A stretch of 64,000 nt of DNA from contig CAWBRV010000008.1 in NCBI GenBank assembly GCA_963791225.1, forward strand, positions 1-64,000, read 5' to 3'. The position numbers were made by a program, and so were the translations under genes. This document shows, in pieces, positions 18,388 through 26,452 of the stretch (the first letter of the stretch is position 1; each line of letters opens with the position of its first letter). A model generated the notes under the pieces. The model saw nothing but the letters and a program-made list of their open reading frames with translations, was not told the DNA's origin and did no database searches. The DNA is from PALSA-612 sp963791225 (lineage in GTDB: Bacteria; Actinomycetota; Thermoleophilia; Gaiellales; Gaiellaceae).

Positions 18388-19510
18388 TGCGCCCCGTGAG
18401 GCGCGCGGGGCTTCTCCGATGAAAGGGGGCGCCGTCGAGCTCGTCGACCTGTGCAAGCGGTTCGGCGACGTGGCCGCGGTCGACGGGGTCAGCCTGCGGA
18501 TCCCGGCGGGCGAGTTCTTCTCGCTGCTCGGCCCGTCCGGCTGCGGCAAGACGACGACGTTGCGGCTGATCGCCGGGTTCGAGCGGCCCGACGGCGGCCG
18601 GATCTCACTCGACGGCGTCGACATGGCCGCGACGCCTCCTCACCGTCGCAAGGTGAACACGGTCTTCCAGAGCTACGCGCTCTTTCCCCACCTGAACGTG
18701 TTCGACAACGTCGCGTTCGGCCTCCGGCGACGGCGAACGCCACGGGGCGAGCTCGGGCAGCGCGTCGGCGCCGTGCTCGAGGCCGTGCGGCTCCAGGGGC
18801 TGGAGAAGCGCCGCCCGTCGCAGCTCTCGGGTGGCCAGCAGCAGCGGGTCGCGCTTGCGAGAGCGCTCGTGCTCGAGCCCTCCGTGCTGCTGCTCGACGA
18901 GCCGCTCGGCGCTCTCGATGCGAAGCTGCGCAAAGCACTCCAGCTGGAGCTGAAGACCATTCACGAGGAGTTCGGGATCACGTTCGTCTACGTCACGCAC
19001 GACCAGGAAGAGGCCCTGACGATGTCGGACCGGATCGCGGTCATGTCCGCCGGGCGCGTCGAGCAGGTGGCGACGCCCGAGGAGATCTACGAGGAGCCGG
19101 CGACGGTGTTCGTCGCGGACTTCCTCGGCATCTCGAACCTGATGACGGCGACGGCCGAGGGCACGGACAACGGCCGCTGTCTGCTGCGGCTCGGGGAGTC
19201 GATGCTCCACGCGGCGCGCGGCGAGACCTCCGCGCGGGGCGAGGTGAGGATCGTGATCCGCCCCGAGCGGGTGCGGGTCGAGCCGTACGCGGCGGGCGGC
19301 GAGAACCGCATACCCGGGATGATCGAGCGGGTGGTCTACCTCGGCTCGCTGGAGCAGCTCGTGATCCGGCTGGCGACGGGCGACGTGCTCCAGGCCGTCG
19401 TCGTCAACGACGGAGGGCCGAGGACGTTCGCCCAGGGCGTGCCGGTGAGGGTGCACCTGCCGGCCGAAGCGTTGCGGGTGCTCCCCGAGCGGCCGGAAGA
19501 CGCGTCCTGA
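18380..19510 (+). CDS. potA: Polyamine-type ABC transporter ATPase (PotA-like)
   Basis: A 376-residue ATPase: Walker A GPSGCGKTT (about 51-59), Q-loop FQSYALFPH, signature LSGGQQQR (about 149), Walker B VLLLDEPLGALD, switch VTHDQEEAL. Residues about 290-370 form a TOBE-type regulatory domain (VRIVIRPERVRVE). It powers the potDBC importer on the cytosolic face. The ATG at 18380 overlaps the end of potC; MKGGAVEL at 18419 is an alternative start without a clear ribosome site. The next gene, an ABC exporter, starts two bases after the stop, so the two systems may share a transcript. Confidence 0.92.
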   Translation: MSDAPREARGASPMKGGAVELVDLCKRFGDVAAVDGVSLRIPAGEFFSLLGPSGCGKTTTLRLIAGFERPDGGRISLDGVDMAATPPHRRKVNTVFQSYALFPHLNVFDNVAFGLRRRRTPRGELGQRVGAVLEAVRLQGLEKRRPSQLSGGQQQRVALARALVLEPSVLLLDEPLGALDAKLRKALQLELKTIHEEFGITFVYVTHDQEEALTMSDRIAVMSAGRVEQVATPEEIYEEPATVFVADFLGISNLMTATAEGTDNGRCLLRLGESMLHAARGETSARGEVRIVIRPERVRVEPYAAGGENRIPGMIERVVYLGSLEQLVIRLATGDVLQAVVVNDGGPRTFAQGVPVRVHLPAEALRVLPERPEDAS

Positions 19511-19512
19511 GC

Positions 19513-21793
19513 ATGCGCCACGTTCTTCGCGTCCTTCGAGTCCGTCATGCTCCGGCCGCTGACGCTCCCCTCGGCGATCTCGACCAGACCGCGGCCGAGG
19601 AGGTAGGCATTCGACAGTCGCTCCGGGCGCTCTGGCCCTACTTCCGTCCCTACCCGCGCCTGCTCGTGCTCATCGGTCTCGGATTGCTGGTCGAAGCGGC
19701 GTTCAACGTCTTCCTGCCGCTGAGCTTCAGCATCCTGATCGACAAGGCGCTCATTCCGACAGGACAAGCAGGTGCTCGTGATCGTGCTGGTCGCTCTCGG
19801 CCTGGGCGTGGTGATCACGGGCGTGGTCGGCGTCGCACGCGACCGCCTCTACGCGCAACTCACGGCGAGCGTGATCGCCGACCTGCGGCTCGAGATCTTC
19901 GCCCACCTGCAGAAGCTCTCGCTCGGCTTCTACGCGCGAATGCAGGTCGGGGACATCCTGGCGCGGTTCTCGGGCGATCTGGTCGCCCTCGAGGGCGCGT
20001 TCGTCTCCGCCCTGGCCTGGGCCGTCGCACCGGCGCTCGACGTCTGCGTCTACACCGTGGTGCTGTTCATCCTCGACTGGCGGCTGGCGCTCGTCGCGAT
20101 GCTCGTCTGGCCAATCGCGCTCCTCGGCCCTCACTACTTCGCTCCCCGCGCGGTCTCCGGCAGCTACGAGAAGAAACGGCTCGAGTCCCAGACGCTGAGC
20201 GTCGTCCAGGAGAACATTTCCGGCCAGTCCGTCGTCAAGGCGTTCGGGCTGGAGGACGCGTGGCTCGCCGGCTTCGAGGAACGGAACGCCGGCCTGCGGC
20301 GCACAACGGCCCATGTCTCGTTCCTCAGCTCACTGGTGGAGAGGAGCGCGTACTCGGGCGTCCTGGCACTCGACGTCGCGATCATCGGCATCGGCTCCTG
20401 GCTCTCGTTCAACGGCTCGCTCTCGATCGGGAAGCTGGTCGCCTTCCAGGGCGTCTTCCTGGCACTCGGCTACGGGCTCGCATACGTCACCCAGTACATG
20501 CCGGGTCTCGTCCAGGGGCTCGGGGGCTTTCGCCACATCTCGGAACTCTTCGAGCACCAGCCGCAGGTCGTCGACGCGGAGGAAAGCGTGCCGCTGCCTC
20601 GGTTGCGCGACGAGATCCGCTTCGACGGCGTCACCTTCGGCTACTCGGAGCCCGAAGCGAACCTGCGCGACCTGAACGTGAGGATCGTCGCCGGCGAGTC
20701 GGTCGCCTTCGTGGGCAGCAGCGGCTCGGGCAAGAGCACGGCGCTCAGCCTCGTGATGCGCTTCTACGACCCGTGGTCCGGCTCGGTGACGTTCGACGGC
20801 CACGACCTGCGGACGGTGACCTCCGACTCGCTGCGTTCGCAGTTCGGCGTCGTCTTCCAGGAGAGCTTCCTGTTCAACACGACGGTCCGCGAGAACATCC
20901 GCATGGGGAAGCCGGACGCAAGCGATGCGGAGGTGGAGGCTGCGGCGCGGGCGGCGGAGATCCACGACTTCGTCCTCGGTCAACCGGAGGGCTACGACAC
21001 GGTGGTCGGCGAGCGCGGCGGCATGCTCTCGGGGGGCCAGCGCCAGCGGCTTGCGCTCGCCCGCGCGATCCTCCGGGATCCGGCGATCCTCGTGCTCGAC
21101 GAAGCGACCTCGGCGCTCGACCCGGGCACGGAGGCTGCGATCAACGCGACGCTGGAACGGGTCGCCAGGGGCCGGACGACGATCACCGTCACGCACCGGC
21201 TCGCCATCGCGACGACCGCCGACCGGATCTTCGTGCTCGACCAGGGCAGGCTCGTCGAGAGCGGCCGCCACGAGGAACTGGTCGCCGCCAAGGGCATCTA
21301 CCACGAGCTCTGGAGCCGGCAGAGCGGCTTCACGATCGAGGCCGACGGCGACCGGGCCGTGGTCAGCCCCGAGCGGCTCGCGCAGGTGCCGATCCTGAGC
21401 GGCGTCGAGCCCGAGCTGCTCGAGCGGATCGCGGAGCTGTTCACGAGCGAGCAGTACCCCGCCAGGCGAGTCGTCGTCCAGGAAGGAGACCCGGGCGACC
21501 GCTTCTACCTCGTCGTGAGAGGCCGGCTGATCGCGACCCGGAGGGACGAGGACGGCAAGCCCGTCCAGGTCAACGTCCACGAGGACGGCGACCACTTCGG
21601 CGAGATCGCGCTGCTCCGCAAGGCGAACAGGCTGGCGACGGTGACGACCGAGACGCCGAGCCTGCTCCTCTCCCTCGCCCGCGAACCGTTCCTCGACCTG
21701 CTCGAGAGCGCCCCCCACGTCCGGGAGTCGATGGAGCGGATCATCGACGAGTACCTCGCCGCCTGGGCGGCGCGAGAGGCCGCGCAGGACTAG
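19513..21793 (+). CDS. ABC exporter (membrane plus ATPase) with C-terminal cyclic-nucleotide-binding domain; frameshift near 19768
   Basis: Starting at ATG 19513, about 85 residues (LRALWPYFRPYPRLLVLIGL, first helix) read in one frame. Near 19768 one or two bases are missing and the protein continues as QVLVIVLVALGLG in the next frame to 21793, about 760 residues in all. It has a six-helix exporter domain, an ATPase domain (Walker A GSSGSGKST, signature LSGGQRQR, Walker B ILVLDEATSALD), then a cNMP domain in the last 130 residues (QEGDPGDRFYLVV, GEIALLRKANRLAT). It should act as a homodimeric exporter, perhaps gated by a cyclic nucleotide. Substrate unknown. No slippery heptamer is present, so programmed frameshifting is unlikely. 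Confidence 0.85.
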
Positions 21794-22704
21794 GGGACGG
21801 TCTCGAGCCCGCTCAGCAGCTCCCAGCGTTCGTCGACGTGGGCCTGGATGGTCGCGATCCGATCGGCTGAGAGGTGGCTGAAGCGGCCCTGCGCCTCGAG
21901 GAAGTCGCTCACGGGAACCGGATGCTTCGGCCGGAAGGTCACCTTCCACTCTCCGTGGTCGCAGGCGACGAGCGGGAAGTACCGCGACTCGACAGCCAGG
22001 CGCGAGATCTCCGTCGACTGGCACGTCGGGTAGCGCCACCCGGGCGGGCAGGCGCCGAGGATGTGCAGGAACCGGAAGCCGCGCAGCTCGGCGGCCCGCG
22101 TCACCTTCGCCCGGAAGTCACGGAGCATCGGTACCGAGCCCAGCGCGAGCGTGGCGACGTAGGGCACGCCGTGTGCGGCCATGATCCTGGCGATGTCCTT
22201 CTTCTGGCCCGACCTGGGTGAGCCGGCCGGTGTCGTCGTCGTCCAGGCGCCCTCCGGGGTCGCGCCGGACTTCTGGACGCCGGTGTTCATGTAGGCCTCG
22301 TTGTCGTTGAGCACGTAGACGATGTCCTCGTTCCGCTCCGCGGCCGCCGAGACGCCGGAGAAGCCGATGTCGCAGGTCGACCCGTCCCCGCCCCAGACGA
22401 CGACGTTCGTGTCTCCGAGCCCGCGGAGGCGTAGCGCCGCCTTGATCGCGGAGGCCTCCGCCGCCGCCGAGGCGAACGGCGTCAGGTGGACGGCCACGTC
22501 GAACGCGTTCACCGGCCAGATGCCGGCGATGATCGTCCAGCACGAGGCCGGGATGACGAGGACGGTCTTCGACGCGGGCGTAGCCGCAGCCAGGGCACCG
22601 AGCACGTGACGGACGTTGATCGCGGGGCCGCAGCCTGCGCAGGCGCTGTGGCCGGGCAGGAGGAGCCTCTCCTCGTCGACGATCTCCTCGAGCCACGCGG
22701 CCAC
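21790..22704 (-). CDS. porB: 2-oxoacid:ferredoxin oxidoreductase beta (TPP-binding) subunit
   Basis: A 304-residue TPP-binding subunit. CAGCG at about 22-26 and further cysteines fit the cluster-binding pattern of POR beta chains. The TPP motif is GDGSTCDIG (about 105-113) with NDNEAYMNTG downstream. With the alpha and gamma/delta chains it oxidises pyruvate or another 2-oxoacid to acyl-CoA and CO2 while reducing ferredoxin in the cytosol. Third gene of the minus-strand operon, two bases after porA. Its stop and that of the convergent ABC exporter share the same CTAG (21790-21793), so nothing separates the two transcription units. Confidence 0.9.
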   Translation of the reverse strand: MAAWLEEIVDEERLLLPGHSACAGCGPAINVRHVLGALAAATPASKTVLVIPASCWTIIAGIWPVNAFDVAVHLTPFASAAAEASAIKAALRLRGLGDTNVVVWGGDGSTCDIGFSGVSAAAERNEDIVYVLNDNEAYMNTGVQKSGATPEGAWTTTTPAGSPRSGQKKDIARIMAAHGVPYVATLALGSVPMLRDFRAKVTRAAELRGFRFLHILGACPPGWRYPTCQSTEISRLAVESRYFPLVACDHGEWKVTFRPKHPVPVSDFLEAQGRFSHLSADRIATIQAHVDERWELLSGLETVP

Positions 22705-22706
22705 GG

Positions 22707-23876
22707 TCAGACCCCCTCGGCGACGTACACCGGCGCGAAGTGGGCTAGGTCGGCGTCACCCGAGCGCGCGGTGTGAATGGCCGCGCGGAGCGTGTCCGGC
22801 GTGACCTCCGTGCCGCCGACACCGCAGACGACGTTCGTGACGTCGGCGTGCCGGAGACCCAGGGCTCTGACGTCGCCGCCCAGCGGCCCGAACGAGCCGA
22901 AGGCGGCGGCGCGGTCGACGACGCAGACGTGCGAGGCGCTCGACAGGACGGACGCCAGCTCCGCCGCCGGGAACGGCCGGAAGGTGTGCACGCGGACGAT
23001 GAGGAGGTCGTCGCCGTCGTCGAGCAGCTCGTGGGCGGTGTCGCCGATCGTCCCGATCGCGACCAGCGCCGTGTCCGCGCCGGGGTCGCCCGAGACCTCG
23101 AGCGCCGCGACCTTCTCGCGGCCGAAGTGCGGGCCGAACTCCGACGCAACCGCCTCGATCCGGGGCCGCGCCTCGTCCATCGCCTCGACGACGTTGTGTT
23201 GGAACGCCGCGTAGTCCTTCGGCTCCGGCAGCCCGGAGAACGCGTGCGGGACGTTCGGGTCGAGCACCCAGTCGTCCGGCGGGCGGAACGGCGGCACGAA
23301 CGCGTCGACCGCCTCCTGGCTCGGCACGTCGATCACCTCCGCCGTGTGCGAGAGCAGGAAACCCTCGGCGCAGACCAGCACCGGCAGCAGCACCGACTCG
23401 GCGATCCGGTACGCGCAGAGGACGCTGTCCAGGACCTCCTGGACCGACGAGCAGTAGAGCTGGATCCAGCCGGTGTCCCGCTGGGCCATGCTGTCAGAGA
23501 GGTCCGGCTCGAGGCTCCACGGCGCGAAGACGGATCGGTTGACGTTGACGACGACGAGCGGCACGCGCTCACGCGAGGCCCGGTGCAGCTGCTCGTGGGC
23601 GTACAGCAGGCCCTGCGACGACGTAGCCGTGAACGTCCGCACGCCGACGCGCGCGGCCGCGATGACGTACCCGAACATCGAGTGCTCGCTCTCGAGATTC
23701 GCGTACTCGATGTCGTCGCGCCCCGCGACGAGCTCCGCGAGCCGCTCGACGATGAGCGTCTGCGGGGTGATCGGGTAGCAGCCGATCGCCTGCGCACGCG
23801 CGAGCATCGCGCCGTACGCAGCGGCGTCGTTGCCCGTCATCAACACTCGGCCGACCGGCACCGTCGCCCGGCTCAC
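22707..23876 (-). CDS. porA: 2-oxoacid:ferredoxin oxidoreductase alpha subunit
   Basis: A 389-residue alpha chain. GCYPITPQT near the start and ESEHSMFGYVIAAARVG are the conserved pyrimidine-domain signatures; ATSSQGLLYAHEQLH follows. The C-terminal third is the transketolase-C-like domain (LIVRVHTFRPFP and CVVDRAAAFGSFGPLGG). The GTG at 23876 overlaps the stop of the upstream gamma/delta gene (GTGA). The family includes pyruvate, 2-ketoisovalerate and 2-oxoglutarate enzymes; sequence motifs alone lean to pyruvate or a branched 2-oxoacid, not settled. Confidence 0.9.
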   Translation of the reverse strand: MSRATVPVGRVLMTGNDAAAYGAMLARAQAIGCYPITPQTLIVERLAELVAGRDDIEYANLESEHSMFGYVIAAARVGVRTFTATSSQGLLYAHEQLHRASRERVPLVVVNVNRSVFAPWSLEPDLSDSMAQRDTGWIQLYCSSVQEVLDSVLCAYRIAESVLLPVLVCAEGFLLSHTAEVIDVPSQEAVDAFVPPFRPPDDWVLDPNVPHAFSGLPEPKDYAAFQHNVVEAMDEARPRIEAVASEFGPHFGREKVAALEVSGDPGADTALVAIGTIGDTAHELLDDGDDLLIVRVHTFRPFPAAELASVLSSASHVCVVDRAAAFGSFGPLGGDVRALGLRHADVTNVVCGVGGTEVTPDTLRAAIHTARSGDADLAHFAPVYVAEGV

Positions 23877-24724
23877 GCGCTCGCCTCCTCCATCGCGATC
23901 GCGTTCCGGACGGGGCAGACGACCTCGCAGATGCCGCACCCCTTGCAGTACAGGTAGTCGATGGACATGACCCCGTTCGTCCTCGTGATCGCCCCCTCCG
24001 GGCAGAACAGCGCGCACAGAGCGCAGGCCGTGCACCCGTCGTGAAGGACGGGCTGCTCGTCCGACCACGAGCCCGTGTGGTTGCGGAGCGAGTCCGTCGC
24101 GCTCACCGGGAAGACGGTCGCGTGCCGCCGCGGGCCGGCCGGCTGCAGGTCGGTCTCCACGGGCACGTCGCCTGCGAGCACGTGCTGTCTCGTGCAGCGC
24201 GCGTAGCCCTCCCTGGCGGCGGCGATGTTGACGTCCGCCATGGCGCCCATGCGGGCTGTGACGGCCTGCTCCAGGAACTCGAGCCCGCCCGGCAGGAGGA
24301 GCTTCACGCAGGCGCCGAGCACGGCCACGTTGCCCATCGGCCGGCCTTCGGACGAGAGGATGCCCTTGTCGCGGGCGATACGCGAGCCCGGGACGCGCGC
24401 AATGGAGAACGGCCCGGTGGAGGAAAAGCGCGTGTCGCGGTTGAGGACGACCAGCCCGCCGGGCCGGATGGAGCCGAGCAGCTGCGGCGACGGAGGCGAC
24501 GCGGAGACGACGACGAGCACGTCGCACTCGCGCACCTTGTAGCGGCGGTGGATGGGCTCGGTGTCCCAGCGCAGGAACGCCGAGATCGGCGCCCCGCGCC
24601 GCTCGGCCTTGAACTCGGGAAAGCTCTGCGCCCAGTAACCCGCCCGGGCGAACGTGTCCGCCAGGACCTGCGACGCGAGCACGACACCCTGGCCGCCTCT
24701 GCCTACGAGCACGAGCTCCTTCAC
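23873..24724 (-). CDS. Fused gamma-delta subunit of 2-oxoacid:ferredoxin oxidoreductase
   Basis: A 283-residue fusion. Residues 1-175 are the gamma domain (VGRGGQGVVLASQVLADTF, then SFPEFKAERRGAPISAFLR). A linker leads to a ferredoxin-like delta domain with two 4Fe-4S clusters: CTACALCALFC and CKGCGICEVVC, each followed by a closing Cys-Pro. The fused chain gathers CoA-end catalysis and electron exit in one polypeptide. GTG at 24724 is chosen because GAGGAG lies about nine bases upstream. It heads the operon gamma-delta, alpha, beta. It is divergent from a YihY gene across 150 bases carrying a 24-base tandem repeat. Confidence 0.9.
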   Translation of the reverse strand: MKELVLVGRGGQGVVLASQVLADTFARAGYWAQSFPEFKAERRGAPISAFLRWDTEPIHRRYKVRECDVLVVVSASPPSPQLLGSIRPGGLVVLNRDTRFSSTGPFSIARVPGSRIARDKGILSSEGRPMGNVAVLGACVKLLLPGGLEFLEQAVTARMGAMADVNIAAAREGYARCTRQHVLAGDVPVETDLQPAGPRRHATVFPVSATDSLRNHTGSWSDEQPVLHDGCTACALCALFCPEGAITRTNGVMSIDYLYCKGCGICEVVCPVRNAIAMEEASA

Positions 24725-24780
24725 GCTTCGGCTCCTCGTCAGTTCGCGGGACGCCCCCATCGTCGGCAGACAGCACCCAC

Positions 24781-24828
24781 GCGGCATCCGGGGCAGCGCT
24801 GATCGCGGCATCCGTGGCGTCGCTGATG
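24781..24828. repeat. 24-base tandem repeat upstream of the ferredoxin oxidoreductase operon
   Basis: Two adjacent copies, 24781-24804 and 24805-24828, agree at 20 of 24 bases (shared core GCGGCATCCG and CGCTGAT). They lie 57 to 104 bases before the gamma-delta start codon, a normal place for activator or repressor sites. No coding frame makes sense of them. Confidence 0.45.
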
Positions 24829-24842
24829 CGCCTACGGCTGCG

Positions 24843-24875
24843 CGTTTCGCCGTAGGGTCCGGGCGAGGCGAAACG
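24843..24875 (+). promoter_or_regulatory. Inverted repeat overlapping the YihY ribosome site
   Basis: CGTTTCGCC (24843-24851) and GGCGAAACG (24867-24875) are perfect 9-base arms around 15 bases. The right arm covers the purine-rich ribosome-binding stretch and the G of the GTG start. In RNA this hairpin would hide the start; as DNA it could be an operator. Confidence 0.45.
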
Positions 24876-25834
24876 TGAGACCCATCCCGATCGCGAGGAA
24901 GCTGGCCCGCGTGCTGCCGGAGGCGGTGCAGCGCTACTACTCCGACCACTGCCCGCAGCATGCGGCGGGGATCTCGTACCGCGTGCTGTTCTCGATCGCT
25001 CCGCTGGCGATCGTCCTCGTGTCGATCTTCGGGCTCGTGCTCCAGGACGAGGCCGTGCGCCAGGACGTCGTCGGCAGGATCGTCGACTGGCTGCCCGTGT
25101 CCGCCACGGGCACCAAGAAGGTCGAGGACGCGCTGACGACGATTGCAACCCCGGCGAGCGCAGCAGGGCTCGTCGGCCTGCTCGTCTTCGCCTGGGCGGC
25201 GACGGGAATGATGACCTCGATCCGTCAGGGCCTCGAGTGTGCGATGGGGGTCAAGATCTCCCGGCCGATGGCCCGAGGCAAGCTCGTCGACCTCCTCCTG
25301 ATCGTCGGCGCGGCCGTGCTGCTACTCGTGACCGTGGGGCTGACGCTGCTCGGGAACGTCGTCCAGCGCGCGTCCGGCAGCCTCTCCGACGCAGCCGCCC
25401 TCGGAACGAGCACGCTCGGTGGAGCCCTCCTGCGTCTGGCCACGTTCGCGCTCACGGTCGCGGTGGTGATGCTGATTTACCGCTTCGTGCCGGCACGCGG
25501 GCTGAGCTTCCGCGACGGGCTCGCCGGGGCGATCGTCACGGCGCTCTGCCTCCAGCTGATCTCGTTCCTGTCGGGCTGGATCTCCGACAAGACGACGAAT
25601 CTGAGCGTCGTCTACGGGTCGCTGACGACCGCGCTCGTGTTCCTCTACTCCACCTACCTCTACTCGTCCGCGCTGCTGCTCGGGGCGGCGGTGGCCGCCG
25701 CCTGGTCGCGGCCGCACGTCCAGGGCGGGCCGCCCGTCCTCGTGCAGGTGAAGCGCGGTGTCCTCGGCCTGTTCGTCAGGCAGGAGGAGGACGATCCGCC
25801 CGACCCGGACGACCCGCAGCGTCGTACGCCGTGA
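24875..25834 (+). CDS. YihY/BrkB-family inner-membrane protein
   Basis: A 319-residue membrane protein with about six helices (first at about 38-58 after HAAGISYRVLFS). It has the family's paired small-residue motifs and SVVYGSLTTALVFLYSTYLYS in the last third, ending in an acidic tail (EEDDPPDPDDP). YihY proteins sit in the cytoplasmic membrane; some were first called ribonuclease BN, which is no longer accepted, and their role is not settled. GTG at 24875 is within the inverted repeat noted above. The 3-prime end overlaps the convergent acetyltransferase gene by 59 bases. Confidence 0.88.
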   Translation: MRPIPIARKLARVLPEAVQRYYSDHCPQHAAGISYRVLFSIAPLAIVLVSIFGLVLQDEAVRQDVVGRIVDWLPVSATGTKKVEDALTTIATPASAAGLVGLLVFAWAATGMMTSIRQGLECAMGVKISRPMARGKLVDLLLIVGAAVLLLVTVGLTLLGNVVQRASGSLSDAAALGTSTLGGALLRLATFALTVAVVMLIYRFVPARGLSFRDGLAGAIVTALCLQLISFLSGWISDKTTNLSVVYGSLTTALVFLYSTYLYSSALLLGAAVAAAWSRPHVQGGPPVLVQVKRGVLGLFVRQEEDDPPDPDDPQRRTP

Positions 25835-26423
25835 ACCCGACGGCGGCGGCGGGCGATCCCGACAGCTCCTCGACCAGCATCGAGAAGACGACGAGGTCCC
25901 GACGCTCGGCGCCCTCGGTCAGCGGCACCTGGCGGCGACGGAGCGTGGCCTCCTCGACGTAGCCGAGCCGGCGCGCCACCTTCAGGCTCGGCTCGTTGTC
26001 GGGATCGACCCTGATCTCGACGCGGTCGACGCCGCACCACTCGAACGCGGCCTGCGTGAGCGCGGCGACGGCCTCGCTCGCGTAGCCGTTCCGGGTCTCC
26101 GAGGCCCGGATCCAGTAGCCGATCTCGAGCGCGTCGTCGCCGACGCGGGCGTGCAGCCCGGAGCCGCCGACGACCCTGGCGTCGTCCGGGGCGAAGATCC
26201 CGTAGACGAAGTCCGTGCCCAGGTCGAACTGACCCCGGAAGCGGCGGAGCAGCTCGACTCTGTCGTCGACCGTCTGCTGCTCCCCGTGCACCCACGGCAT
26301 CCACGGACGCAGGTGCTCGACACTCTCCCCGATCGCCTCCGTCAGGGCCGCGGCGTCGCTCGGCTCCCAGCAGCGGACGACGAGCCTTTCAGTCTCGATC
26401 CGGTAGGGAGGCGGCGCATTCAT
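25776..26423 (-). CDS. GNAT-family N-acetyltransferase (RimJ/RimL type)
   Basis: A 215-residue acetyltransferase of the RimJ/RimL group. It begins YRIETERLVVRCWEPSDAAAL, has EIGYWIRASETRNGYASEAV (acetyl-CoA-binding beta-bulge region) and the DPDNEPSLKVARRLGY helix. Such enzymes use acetyl-CoA to modify amino groups of proteins or small molecules in the cytosol. The start at 26423 lies seven bases from a TACCCT element and has no Shine-Dalgarno site, so it may be read from a leaderless message. The last 20 residues lie in the overlap with YihY and look unstructured. Confidence 0.9.
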   Translation of the reverse strand: MNAPPPYRIETERLVVRCWEPSDAAALTEAIGESVEHLRPWMPWVHGEQQTVDDRVELLRRFRGQFDLGTDFVYGIFAPDDARVVGGSGLHARVGDDALEIGYWIRASETRNGYASEAVAALTQAAFEWCGVDRVEIRVDPDNEPSLKVARRLGYVEEATLRRRQVPLTEGAERRDLVVFSMLVEELSGSPAAAVGFTAYDAAGRPGRADRPPPA

Positions 26424-26430
26424 CGGCTCG

Positions 26431-26446
26431 AGGGTACCGCTACCCT
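26431..26446. promoter_or_regulatory. Symmetric promoter: AGGGTA-CCGC-TACCCT between two divergent starts
   Basis: The 16-base palindrome presents TACCCT, a TANNNT-type -10 box, on each strand. On the plus strand it ends six bases before the GTG at 26453, and on the minus strand seven bases before the ATG at 26423. Transcription would begin at or next to each start codon. The whole intergenic space is 29 bases, so this is the only promoter space available. Confidence 0.55.
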
Positions 26447-26452
26447 CGCAGC

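Noticed and set aside
19755..19780. Programmed ribosomal frameshift in the ABC exporter
   Set aside because: No slippery heptamer, upstream Shine-Dalgarno-like stimulator or downstream hairpin was found, and other breaks cluster in the same 20 kb, so a missing base is simpler.
18451..21870. A very long plus-strand frame spanning potA and the ABC exporter
   Set aside because: Only the short piece at 19513-19768 is meaningful (the exporter N-terminus). The rest is Arg/Gly-rich frame shadow of two real genes.
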